This document shows, one piece after another, positions 37,352 to 47,697 of a stretch of DNA of 64,000 bases; within the stretch, counting starts at the first letter, position 1; each line of letters opens with the position of its first letter. Source of the DNA: Roseospirillum parvum. GTDB lineage: Bacteria; Pseudomonadota; Alphaproteobacteria; Rhodospirillales; Rhodospirillaceae. Below the pieces are notes generated by a model. The model was not told the DNA's origin, searched no databases, and saw only the letters and a list, made by a program, of their open reading frames with translations. The stretch is from the NCBI RefSeq assembly GCF_900100455.1, contig NZ_FNCV01000003.1, forward strand, positions 186,001 to 250,000, given 5' to 3'. A program made the translations under genes and the position numbers.

Positions 37352-37413
37352 GAACCTTCATTCCGACACCGTAACGAGGCCCCGGGGCGGGGCGCAAGGG
37401 GAGGGAGCCGGGC

Positions 37414-37875
37414 ATGCGCTGTCCGTTCTGTGGTCACGAGGATACCCAGGTGAAGGACTCCCGTCCCACCGAGGATAACGCCGCCATCCGTCGGCGGCGT
37501 TATTGCCCGAAGTGCCAGTCCCGCTTCACCACCTTCGAACGGGTCCAGTTGCGTGATCTGGTGGTGGTCAAGAAGAACGGCAAACGCTCGCCCTTCGACC
37601 GCGACAAGCTGACCCGCTCGATTGCCATCGCCTGCCGCAAGCGGCCCATCGAGCCGGAGCGGATCGAGCATGTTGTCAATGGTATACAGCGCCGTCTTGA
37701 AAGCTCGGGTGAGAGCGAAATCCCGTCCTCCATGATCGGCGAGCTGGTCATGGAGGTGCTGCACGGGCTCGATCCGGTGGCCTATGTGCGCTTCGCCTCG
37801 GTCTACAAGAACTTCCGCGAGGTGCAGGACTTCGGCACCTTCGTCGAAACCCTGGGCGGCGACGGCGAGCCCTAG
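37414..37875 (+). CDS. nrdR: Transcriptional repressor NrdR
   Basis: ATP/dATP-sensing repressor of ribonucleotide reductase genes, 153 residues. The N-terminal zinc ribbon [20 protein letters not shown] with [16 protein letters not shown] is followed by the ATP-cone domain ([20 protein letters not shown]). A good purine-rich site (GGGAGGGAG) precedes the ATG. It almost always lies beside ribD in proteobacteria, as here. Confidence 0.97.
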   Translation: MRCPFCGHEDTQVKDSRPTEDNAAIRRRRYCPKCQSRFTTFERVQLRDLVVVKKNGKRSPFDRDKLTRSIAIACRKRPIEPERIEHVVNGIQRRLESSGESEIPSSMIGELVMEVLHGLDPVAYVRFASVYKNFREVQDFGTFVETLGGDGEP

Positions 37876-37908
37876 GCTCTCCGTCCCGACAACCCCCGCC
37901 AACCTCGA

Positions 37909-39039
37909 ATGACCCCGGAAACCGACCGCGCCCACATGGTTGCCGCCCTCGGGCTGGCTGCCCGGGGGCTCGGTCGGGTGGCGCCCAACCCGGCGGTCGG
38001 CTGTGTGCTGGTCGACCCCGCCGGGCGGGTGGTCGGGCGCGGCTGGACCCAGCCCGGCGGCCGCCCCCACGCCGAGACCGAGGCCCTGGCCCGGGCCGGC
38101 GAACGGGCCCGGGGGGCCACCGCCTACGTCACCCTGGAGCCGTGCAGCCACCACGGCAAGACCCCGCCCTGCGCCGATGCCCTGATCGCCGCCGGGGTGG
38201 CCCGGGTGGTGGTTGCCTGCGCCGATCCCGATCCCCGGGTCTGTGGGCGCGGGCTGGCCCGCCTGAGGGAAGCCGGCATCGAGGTGGTCGAAGGCCTGCT
38301 GGCCGAGGAGGCATGGCACCTCAATCGCGGCTTTTTCCTGCGCCTGCAGGCCGCCCGGCCGCTGGTCACCCTGAAGCTGGCCACCTCGCTGGATGGCCGC
38401 ATCGCCCTGCACGACGGCACCAGCCAGTGGATCACCGGCCCCGAGGCACGGGCCGACGGCCACCGCCTGCGGGCCACCCACGACGCGGTGCTGGTCGGCA
38501 GCGGCACCGCCCTGGCCGACGACCCGGCGCTGACCTGCCGGCTGCCCGGCGCCGCCGAGCCGGGGCCGGTGCGGGTGGTCGCCGATGGCCGCCTGCGCCT
38601 GTCCAGGGACAGCCGTCTGGCGCGCACCGCCCGGGAAGGGCCGACCTGGGTGGTCACCACGCCGGCCGCCGACCCGGCCCACCGGGCCCACCTGGAGGCG
38701 GCCGGGGTGCGCCTGCTTGAGGTGGCGCCGGACGGCAGCGGCTCGCCGGCACCGGCGGCCCTGTTGTCGGCCCTGGCCGGGGCCGGGTTGACCCGTGTGC
38801 TGGTCGAGGGCGGGGGGCGGCTGGCCGCCGCCTTCCTGATCGACGATCTGGTCGATGATCTGATGATCTACCGGGCCCCCCGGGTGCTGGGCGGCGATGC
38901 CCGGCCGGCGGTCGCCGCGCTGGGCCTGGCCGGGGCGGCCGGGCTGGCCGCCGCGCCCGGCTTTCGGCTTGTCGCCCGGCGCCGCTTGGGCGAGGATGAG
39001 GCGACCCTGTTGACCCGCCCGGCGCGGCGCCCCACCTGA
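37909..39039 (+). CDS. ribD: Bifunctional riboflavin deaminase/reductase RibD
   Basis: A 376-residue fusion catalysing the second and third steps of riboflavin synthesis. The N-terminal deaminase shows the zinc motif HAETEALARAG and LEPCSHHGKTPPCADALI. The C-terminal reductase begins near RPLVTLKLATSLDGRIAL and includes VLVEGGGRLAAAFL. It lies 33 bases after nrdR and heads the ribD-ribE-ribB-ribH run. Confidence 0.96.
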   Translation: MTPETDRAHMVAALGLAARGLGRVAPNPAVGCVLVDPAGRVVGRGWTQPGGRPHAETEALARAGERARGATAYVTLEPCSHHGKTPPCADALIAAGVARVVVACADPDPRVCGRGLARLREAGIEVVEGLLAEEAWHLNRGFFLRLQAARPLVTLKLATSLDGRIALHDGTSQWITGPEARADGHRLRATHDAVLVGSGTALADDPALTCRLPGAAEPGPVRVVADGRLRLSRDSRLARTAREGPTWVVTTPAADPAHRAHLEAAGVRLLEVAPDGSGSPAPAALLSALAGAGLTRVLVEGGGRLAAAFLIDDLVDDLMIYRAPRVLGGDARPAVAALGLAGAAGLAAAPGFRLVARRRLGEDEATLLTRPARRPT

Positions 39040-39087
39040 GCCGGGGCAACGCCCTTCATTCCAAGAAAAACAAGGCTTTCCATCCCT

Positions 39088-39696
39088 ATGTTCACCGGCA
39101 TCATCACCGACATCGGCAGCGTGCGCGAGATCCGCACCGACGGCGAGACCCGCTTCACCATCGCCTCGTCCTACCCCACCGCCGAGATTCCCCTCGGCGC
39201 TTCCATCGCCCATGACGGCTGCTGCCTGACGGTGATCGAGACCGGCCCCGACTGGCACGCCGTCGAGGCCTCGGCCGAAACCCTGTCCAAGACCAACCTG
39301 GGTCACTGGCAGGTCGGCACCCGGGTCAACCTGGAGCGTGCCCTGGCCATGGGCGACGAGTTGGGCGGGCACATCGTTTCCGGCCACGTCGATGGTCTGG
39401 CCCGGGTGGTCGACCGCCGGCCGGACGGGGAATCGGTGCGCTTTTCCTTCGAGGTCCCGGCCGATCTGGCGCCTTTCGTGGCGCCCAAGGGCTCGGTGGC
39501 GCTGAACGGCGTGTCGCTGACCGTCAACGAGGTCGAGGGCAACGGCGACGGCACCCGTTTTGGCATCAACATCATCCCGCACACCCTTGAGGCCACCACC
39601 TTTGGCGGGCTTCAGGTGGGGGCGCAGGTGAATATGGAAATCGATATGCTGGCACGCTATGTTGCGCGCCTTCTGGAGTGCCGCGAGGCCGGCTGA
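39088..39696 (+). CDS. ribE: Riboflavin synthase alpha chain
   Basis: Trimeric riboflavin synthase, 202 residues, dismutating two lumazines to riboflavin. The N-terminal MFTGIITDIGSVREI is the classic start; two similar lumazine-binding barrels follow (SIAHDGCCLTVIE and SVALNGVSLTVNEVEG). Also called ribC in some species. Confidence 0.97.
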   Translation: MFTGIITDIGSVREIRTDGETRFTIASSYPTAEIPLGASIAHDGCCLTVIETGPDWHAVEASAETLSKTNLGHWQVGTRVNLERALAMGDELGGHIVSGHVDGLARVVDRRPDGESVRFSFEVPADLAPFVAPKGSVALNGVSLTVNEVEGNGDGTRFGINIIPHTLEATTFGGLQVGAQVNMEIDMLARYVARLLECREAG

Positions 39697-39765
39697 GCCA
39701 ACGCGCCCCGTCATCCGGCCCCGTTATTCGCCCCCGTTATCCGTCATCGAAAGACTGTCGTCCCC

Positions 39766-40935
39766 ATGGCCGAGCCGCTTTCCGTTTCCCGGGCTTCTCC
39801 CGCCGAGGTCGCCGCCCACGCCGGCTTCGGCGAGTATCTGTCCTCGGTCGAGGAGATCATCGAGGACGCCCGCAACGGCCGCATGTTCATCCTGGTTGAT
39901 GACGAGGACCGGGAGAACGAGGGGGATCTGGTCATCCCGGCCCAGATGGCGACCCCGGAGGCGATCAACTTCATGGCCCGCTTCGGGCGCGGCCTGATCT
40001 GTCTGGCCCTGACCCCGAAGCGCTGCCACGAGCTGGAGCTGCCGCTGATGCCGCAGCACAACCAGTCGCGGCTGTCCACCGCCTTCACCATCAGCATCGA
40101 GGCGCGGGAAGGGGTGACCACCGGCATTTCCGCCTCGGACCGGGCGCGCACCATCGCCGTGGCCATTGATCCGGACAAACAGCGCCGCGATCTGGCCACC
40201 CCGGGCCATGTCTTTCCGCTGATGGCCCGCGAAGGGGGCGTGCTGGCCCGCGCCGGCCACACCGAGGCGGCGGTCGACGTGGCCCGCATGGCCGGGCTCA
40301 ACCCGGCCGGGGTGATCTGCGAGATCATGAACGACGACGGCTCCATGGCCCGCATGCCGGATCTGGTCCGCTTCGCCCAGCACCATGGCCTGAAGATCGC
40401 CACCATCGCCGATTTGATCGCCCACCGCCGGCGCACCGAGACCCTGGTCAGCCGGGAGCTGGAAACCGCTTTCCGCTCGACCCACGGCGGCGACTGGCGG
40501 ATGATGATCTACACCAACACCGTGCAGCACGCCGAGCACATCGCCCTGGTCAAGGGCGACCCCACCGAGGGGCCGGCGATGGTTCGCGTGCATGCCGTCA
40601 ACGTGCTCGACGACGTGCTGGGTGCCTGCGACGGCGATGGCCCCTGTGGCACCGACCTGCGCGGCGCCATGCAGGCCATCGCCGAGCACGGGCGGGGCGC
40701 CGTGGTGCTGATCCGCGAACCCTCGCCGACGGCGCTCAGCGACCGCATCCGGGCCCAACTGGCCGGCGAGGGCGAGGGGCCGAAACTGATCGACTATGGC
40801 GTCGGGGCGCAAATCCTGCTGGACCTCGGGGTTCGGGACATGATCCTCTTGACCAACCACGCCAAGCACATCATCGGCCTGGAGGGGTACGGCCTGACCG
40901 TGGTCGAACAGCGACCCATCGGCCGGATGGCCTGA
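39766..40935 (+). CDS. ribB: 3,4-dihydroxy-2-butanone 4-phosphate synthase with degenerate GCH II-like domain
   Basis: A 389-residue RibBA-type fusion. The N-terminal half (about 1-220) is an intact RibB: ILVDDEDRENEGDLVIPAQ, then HVFPLMAREGGVLARAGHTEAAVD. The C-terminal half has the GTP cyclohydrolase II outline but lacks its working parts: the zinc cysteine cluster (normally C-x10-C-x-C before G) reads GACDGDGPCGTD, the first cysteine is missing, and the RQEGRGIGL loop is replaced by REPSPTALSDRI. It should therefore supply the butanone phosphate only, with a separate RibA elsewhere. Such RibBX forms are known in alphaproteobacteria. Confidence 0.93.
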   Translation: MAEPLSVSRASPAEVAAHAGFGEYLSSVEEIIEDARNGRMFILVDDEDRENEGDLVIPAQMATPEAINFMARFGRGLICLALTPKRCHELELPLMPQHNQSRLSTAFTISIEAREGVTTGISASDRARTIAVAIDPDKQRRDLATPGHVFPLMAREGGVLARAGHTEAAVDVARMAGLNPAGVICEIMNDDGSMARMPDLVRFAQHHGLKIATIADLIAHRRRTETLVSRELETAFRSTHGGDWRMMIYTNTVQHAEHIALVKGDPTEGPAMVRVHAVNVLDDVLGACDGDGPCGTDLRGAMQAIAEHGRGAVVLIREPSPTALSDRIRAQLAGEGEGPKLIDYGVGAQILLDLGVRDMILLTNHAKHIIGLEGYGLTVVEQRPIGRMA

Positions 40936-41022
40936 CCGACCCGCCGGGGCGGCGGGGCGGCGGCTGGTTCGCGCCGCGACCTCCTCCCGGCGCGACAACC
41001 TCAATCAGGGGCAAGACACATC

Positions 41023-41481
41023 ATGGCCAACGGACCCCGCGTTCTGATCGTTGAATCGCGTTTCTACGAGGACATCTCCGACCATCTGGCAGCCGGCGCG
41101 GTGAACGCCCTGAGCGAGGCCGGGGTCGGCTACAAGCGGGTTTTCGTGCCGGGAATCATGGAGATTCCGCCGGTCATCCGCTATGCCATCCGGGCCATGG
41201 AACTGCGCGCCACCGACTATCGCTACAGCGGCTACGTGGTTCTGGGCTGCGCCATCAAGGGCGCCACCGACCACTACGAGCACGTCTGCCGCGAGGCCAT
41301 TTCCGGCGTCCAGGCGCTGGCCGTGCAGTACTCGCTGGCCCTGGGCAACGGCATCCTGACCTGCCAGACCCGCCAGCAGGCCGAGGAGAGAGCCCGGGTC
41401 GACGGCGACTATGACGTTGGCGGCCGGGCCGCCAAGGCCTGCCTGCGCCTGCTTGAGGTGAAGCGGGAAGTCGGCCTGTAA
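41023..41481 (+). CDS. ribH: 6,7-dimethyl-8-ribityllumazine synthase
   Basis: Lumazine synthase of 152 residues; it joins the butanone phosphate with the pyrimidine from RibD to give lumazine. VLIVESRFYEDISDHL opens the protein, VPGIMEIPPVIRYAI is the substrate loop, and VVLGCAIKGATDHYEHVCREA carries the catalytic histidine. The insertion in DYRYSGYVVLG and the length are within family range. Confidence 0.96.
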   Translation: MANGPRVLIVESRFYEDISDHLAAGAVNALSEAGVGYKRVFVPGIMEIPPVIRYAIRAMELRATDYRYSGYVVLGCAIKGATDHYEHVCREAISGVQALAVQYSLALGNGILTCQTRQQAEERARVDGDYDVGGRAAKACLRLLEVKREVGL

Positions 41482-41534
41482 CGCCTCCCATCCCGCGCCG
41501 CCAAGCCCCGCCACCCTTTCGTTTCGATAGAAGA

Positions 41535-42092
41535 ATGACCGCCGACACCCCTCCAACGCCGCTGGCCGAAACCCCGGCCGATCCGCGCTCCATGGCCCGC
41601 CTCAACGCCGTACAGGCGCTGTATGGGCTGGCCGTCAGCGAGGCCGCCGTCGATGACGTGCTGCTCCAGTTCCTGCCCCAGCGCCTGGGCGACGAGCGGC
41701 TGGGCGGCGCCTCCATCGAGGAGGACCCGGACACCGGCGACGAAACCGACGTTTCCCTGGGCGAGCCGGACAGCGCCCTGCTGATCCGGCTGGTGCGCGG
41801 GGTTTGTGAGCGGCGCGACGACCTGGATCGCCTGATCGGCGGCGCCCTGACCGGCGACTGGACCCTGGCCCGCCTGGAGTTGACCGTGCTCTGCCTGCTC
41901 CAGGCCGGGGTGTGGGAACTGCTGGCCCACGCCGAGGTGCCATCCAAGGTGGTCATCACCGAGTACGTGGAGCTGGCCCGGGCCTTCTACGCCGGTCCCG
42001 AGCCGGCCATGGTCAACGCGGTGCTCGACCGGCTGGCCCGCACCGTGCGCGAAGGCGGCCTTGCCGCCGCCCCGCCACCAAGCGCCGGATAG
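41535..42092 (+). CDS. nusB: Transcription antitermination factor NusB
   Basis: All-helical protein of 185 residues that binds boxA RNA with NusE and prevents premature termination in rRNA operons. It has the typical start SMARLNAVQALYGLAVSE and the C-terminal PSKVVITEYVELARAFYAGPEPAMVNAVLDRL. The ribH-nusB-thiL order is a widespread conserved group. Confidence 0.95.
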   Translation: MTADTPPTPLAETPADPRSMARLNAVQALYGLAVSEAAVDDVLLQFLPQRLGDERLGGASIEEDPDTGDETDVSLGEPDSALLIRLVRGVCERRDDLDRLIGGALTGDWTLARLELTVLCLLQAGVWELLAHAEVPSKVVITEYVELARAFYAGPEPAMVNAVLDRLARTVREGGLAAAPPPSAG

Positions 42093-42097
42093 GGTCG

Positions 42098-43144
42098 ATG
42101 ACATCCCGCACCCGCAGCGAGTTCGACCTGATCGGCCAGGTCTTCGCGCCCCTGGCCAAGACGCTGCCCGGCGCCTTCTCGCTGACCGACGACGCCGCGG
42201 TGCTGACCCCGACCGCCGGCCACGATCAGGTGACGACCCTCGACGCGGTGGTCGCCGGGATCCACTTCCTGGCCGACGATCCGCCCGAGTTGGTGGCCAA
42301 GAAGGCGGTGCGGGTCAACCTCTCTGATCTCGCCGCCATGGGCGCCCGCCCGCGGGCGCTGTTCGTCGCCGCCTGCCTCAACCGCGACCTGTCGGACGCC
42401 TGGATCGACCGCTTCGCGGCCGGCCTGGGCGAGGACCTGGCGGCCTTCGACGTCGCCCTGGCCGGCGGCGATACCGTCTCCACCCCGGGGCCGACCACCC
42501 TGGCGGTGACCGCCGTTGGCGAGGTGGCGCGCGGCGCCGCCCTTCGGCGCAACGGGGCGCTGCCGGGCGATCTGGTGGTGGTCAGCGGGACCATCGGCGA
42601 TGGTGCCTTCGGCCTGATGGCGGCGCGCGGCGAGTTGGACGGACGTCTGGAGGCGGCCGAGTGCGTCAGCCTCGCCGAGCGCTACCGGCTGCCTCGGCCA
42701 CGCTGCGGCCTGGGCCAGCAACTGGTCGGCCGGGCCACCGCCTGCATCGACGTCTCCGATGGCCTGTTGGCCGACCTGGGACACATCGCGCGCGCCTCCG
42801 AAGCACGGCTGATCGTTGAACGCTCCCGCCTGCCGCTGTCCGGGCCGGTGCGCCGGCTGATCGCGGCGGCCGGGGACGACGACAGCGCCTGGGCCCCGGT
42901 GTTGTCGGGCGGTGATGACTACGAACTGGCCTTCACCCTGCCCGAGGACCGCCTGCCGGCCCTGGCCGCCGCCGTCCAGGCCGAGGTGCCGCTGACCGTC
43001 ATCGGGCGGGTCGAGGCGGCGGGCGCCGGCACCGCCGGCCGGCCGGGGGTCGACCTGTTGGACAGCGGCGGCCGCCGGCTGGCCGTGCACCGCACCGGCT
43101 GGCTGCATCGCGAGGCGGCGGAAGAGGGCACTCCCCGGTCATGA
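42098..43144 (+). CDS. thiL: Thiamine-monophosphate kinase
   Basis: Makes thiamine diphosphate from the monophosphate; 348 residues of the PurM/ThiL fold. SEFDLIGQVFAPLAK and LTDDAAVL at the N-terminus, VRVNLSDLAAMGARPRALF in the middle and ACIDVSDGLLADLGHIAR are diagnostic, as is SGGDDYELAFTLP near the end. It starts 5 bases after nusB and overlaps the next gene by 4 bases. No thiamine riboswitch is visible. Confidence 0.96.
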   Translation: MTSRTRSEFDLIGQVFAPLAKTLPGAFSLTDDAAVLTPTAGHDQVTTLDAVVAGIHFLADDPPELVAKKAVRVNLSDLAAMGARPRALFVAACLNRDLSDAWIDRFAAGLGEDLAAFDVALAGGDTVSTPGPTTLAVTAVGEVARGAALRRNGALPGDLVVVSGTIGDGAFGLMAARGELDGRLEAAECVSLAERYRLPRPRCGLGQQLVGRATACIDVSDGLLADLGHIARASEARLIVERSRLPLSGPVRRLIAAAGDDDSAWAPVLSGGDDYELAFTLPEDRLPALAAAVQAEVPLTVIGRVEAAGAGTAGRPGVDLLDSGGRRLAVHRTGWLHREAAEEGTPRS

Positions 43145-43620
43145 AAAAGCTGATCCCCATCGCCCTGGCCCTGATCGTGGTCGCCGCCGCCGCATGGTTC
43201 GGGCTGACCGCCCTCGGTCTGGTCCCCGACTCCCTGGGCCTGGGCATCGGGCCGCCGCCGGCCGAACAGCAAGCCGCCGAGCCCGAAGTCAAGGAAGAGC
43301 CGCCGCCCCCGGCCGCCGAGTTCGTGCAACTGGACGACCTGATCATCCCCGTCATCGGCGGCGGCGGACCCCAACGCACCCTGTACCTGACCGTGCGCCT
43401 GAAGGTGCCGGCCGGCGGTCAGGCCGCCTTGGCACCGGAAAAGGCCCGGATTCAGGATGTTTTCTTCCGCCATCTGTACGATTTCCTGCCCCGCCACATG
43501 GCTGACGGCCGGGTCCAGCCCGACCTCGAGGTATTGAAGTCGCGCCTGCTGACGGTGGTCCGGCGCACCGTCGAGACGCCGGTGAACGAGGTTCTGATCA
43601 TCTCCGTCTACACCCGCTGA
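43141..43620 (+). CDS. FliL-like single-pass membrane protein
   Basis: A 159-residue protein with one N-terminal helix (about residues 4-28), a Pro/Glu-rich stretch and a C-terminal domain resembling FliL: LYLTVRLKVPAGGQAALAPE, then a long amphipathic segment ending NEVLIISVYTR. FliL proteins bind flagellar stators, but no flagellar gene lies nearby, so the role is open. It overlaps thiL by 4 bases (ATGA) and so shares its transcript. Confidence 0.7.
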   Translation: MKKLIPIALALIVVAAAAWFGLTALGLVPDSLGLGIGPPPAEQQAAEPEVKEEPPPPAAEFVQLDDLIIPVIGGGGPQRTLYLTVRLKVPAGGQAALAPEKARIQDVFFRHLYDFLPRHMADGRVQPDLEVLKSRLLTVVRRTVETPVNEVLIISVYTR

Positions 43621-43952
43621 CGCCGCCCCCACATTGTGGATCATGACGGTTGCCTGACGGGGGGGAGTCTGGCAAGTTCTTGCCGCCTTCGGCCCGGCTC
43701 CCTTGGGGGGGACCGGCGTCGGGGCGCCCACGGGGGATGGCGCCCCGCCCGTCGCCTCTTCGCGGCCCGGGCCCGGCGCACCAAGGAGGGGGGCTCGCAC
43801 CGGAACACCGTTCCCATCACCGACCGACAGGGTCGCGGCGGGACACGCTGTTCGCGCCCGCCGTATCCCACACGCCCTCGTCGGACGGTGGCACGACTGA
43901 GCACTTCACGTCGCTGCCCTTTTAGATCCCGCGCACTCGAACCCTTGACGCG
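43621..43952. other. Intergenic region upstream of hppA
   Basis: No gene is supported in these 332 bases. A perfect 8-bp stem GGGGCGCC / GGCGCCCC (43721-43728 with 43739-43746) and several runs of six to seven G are present. An hppA promoter must lie here, but no clear -35/-10 pair is visible. Confidence 0.55.
43721..43746 (+). terminator. Hairpin after the FliL-like gene
   Basis: Perfect 8-bp GC stem with a 10-base loop, no T-run; a possible terminator of the rib-nusB-thiL transcript. Confidence 0.35.
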
Positions 43953-46049
<2,097 letters not shown>

Positions 46050-46075
46050 TCGGGCGCCGGCAGATCACCGAAACC

Positions 46076-46107
46076 AAAGGCCCCGGGGAAACCCCCGGGG
46101 CCTTTTT
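46076..46107. terminator. Strong bidirectional terminator between hppA and pyk
   Basis: A perfect 13-bp stem AAAGGCCCCGGGG / CCCCGGGGCCTTT with the loop AAAC and a TTTTT run. The A-rich left side gives T residues on the minus strand, so it can also end the convergent pyk transcript. Confidence 0.9.
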
Positions 46108-46161
46108 CGTGGTCGGATTTTCGCCCCTCGAGACCGGCCATCCCCACCCGGGCGGGGAAAC

Positions 46162-47607
46162 CTACATACGCGGGGTGTGGTCCGCCTCGCCCTCGACCCG
46201 GGCGATGCGCAGGATGTTGGTGGTCCCCGGGGTGCCGAAGGGGACCCCGGCGATCAACACGATCTGCTCGCCGGGGGGAGCGAACTCCTCGCTCCGGGCC
46301 ACCTCGCAGCCCTGGATGACCATGTGGTGGAAGCTCGCCACCTCGCCCTTGGTGTGCACGTTGTGCAGGCCCCAGACCAGGGCCATGGCGCGCGCCGTGC
46401 CGACGTTGGTGGTGACGCACAGGATGGGCACGGTGGGCCGCTCGCGGGCCGCCCGCAAGGCGGTCGAGCCGGACGAGGTGAAGGTGACGATGGCCGCCGC
46501 CTCGATGGTGCGGGCGACCTGGCTGGCCGCCGCCGACAGCGCCCCGGCCGAGGTGCGCACCGGGGCGTGGCCCCGATTGCGGACCACGTCCTCGTAGTGC
46601 TCGTCCTTTTCGGTGCGGTCGATGATCTTGTTCATCATCGCCACCGCCTCGAACGGGTACTCGCCGACCGCGGTCTCGGCCGACAGCATCACCGCGTCGG
46701 CCCCATCCAGCACCGCGGTGGCCACGTCCGAGGCCTCGGCCCGGGTCGGTGACGGGCTGGTGATCATGCTTTCCAGCATCTGGGTGGCGACCACCACCGG
46801 ACGCCCGGCGCGCCGGGCCGTGGTGGTGATGCGTTTTTGCAGGATGGGCACCGCCTCGGGCGGGGTTTCCACGCCGAGGTCGCCGCGCGCGATCATCACC
46901 GCGTCGGACAGGCCGACGATGTCGTCGAGATGGGTGATGGCCGAGGGTTTCTCCAGCTTCGAGATGATGCGCGCCCGGCCGTTGATCAGGCGGCGCGCCT
47001 CGGCCACGTCCTCCGGCCGCTGGACGAAGGAGAGGGCGATCCAGTCGGCCCCCAGATCGAGCGCGAAGGTCAGATCCTCGCGGTCCTTGGCGGTCAGCGC
47101 CGAGATGGGCAGGGTGACGCCCGGCACGTTGACCCCCTTGTGGTCGGACAGCATGCCGCCGGTGACCACCTCGGTCTCGGCCCAGTCCTCGCCGTGGGCC
47201 AGAACCTTCAGGCGCAGCTTGCCGTCATCGAGCAGCAGGTCGGTGCCGTCCTCGATGGCCTGAAAGATTTCCGGGTGGGGCAGGGGGGCGCGGCTTTCCG
47301 AGCCCTGCCGGCTGTCCAGATCGAGGGTGAAGCGGGCCCCGGCCTTCAGCAGCACCTTGCCCGAGGTGAAGCGGCCGACCCGCATCTTGGGTCCCTGGAG
47401 ATCAACCAGCACGCCGATGGGCCGCTTGAGGCGGCTTTCCACCTCGCGGATCGCCTTGTAGCGGCGGCGGTGATCCTCGTGCTCGCCGTGCGACATGTTC
47501 AGTCGGAACACGTCGGCACCGGCCAGGAACAGACGCTCGATGGCGTCCGTCCCGGAGGTGGGGGGGCCCAGGGTGGCGATGATCTTGGCGTATCGTTGTC
47601 GGCGCAT
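46162..47607 (-). CDS. pyk: Pyruvate kinase
   Basis: Glycolytic enzyme of 481 residues making pyruvate and ATP from phosphoenolpyruvate. YAKIIATLGPPTSG opens the barrel, VFRLNMSHG and VLVDLQGPKMRVGRF follow, and the active-site MIARGDLGVETP is intact. The C-terminal allosteric domain contains SGSTALRAARERPTVPILCV. The ATG is the first codon of the conserved region. Glycerate 2-kinase, whose product feeds lower glycolysis, lies just upstream on the same strand. Confidence 0.97.
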   Translation of the reverse strand: MRRQRYAKIIATLGPPTSGTDAIERLFLAGADVFRLNMSHGEHEDHRRRYKAIREVESRLKRPIGVLVDLQGPKMRVGRFTSGKVLLKAGARFTLDLDSRQGSESRAPLPHPEIFQAIEDGTDLLLDDGKLRLKVLAHGEDWAETEVVTGGMLSDHKGVNVPGVTLPISALTAKDREDLTFALDLGADWIALSFVQRPEDVAEARRLINGRARIISKLEKPSAITHLDDIVGLSDAVMIARGDLGVETPPEAVPILQKRITTTARRAGRPVVVATQMLESMITSPSPTRAEASDVATAVLDGADAVMLSAETAVGEYPFEAVAMMNKIIDRTEKDEHYEDVVRNRGHAPVRTSAGALSAAASQVARTIEAAAIVTFTSSGSTALRAARERPTVPILCVTTNVGTARAMALVWGLHNVHTKGEVASFHHMVIQGCEVARSEEFAPPGEQIVLIAGVPFGTPGTTNILRIARVEGEADHTPRM

Positions 47608-47697
47608 GACGACAAGAGTAGGCAGGAAAACCCTGCTTCGCCAGAGGGAAAAGAGGCCGCCGCGGTGAAGGTTTTCCGACCGCCCGCGGGCCAGGGC

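Noticed and set aside
39697-39765. FMN riboswitch before ribB
   Set aside because: The gap is only 69 bases and lacks the conserved RFN core.
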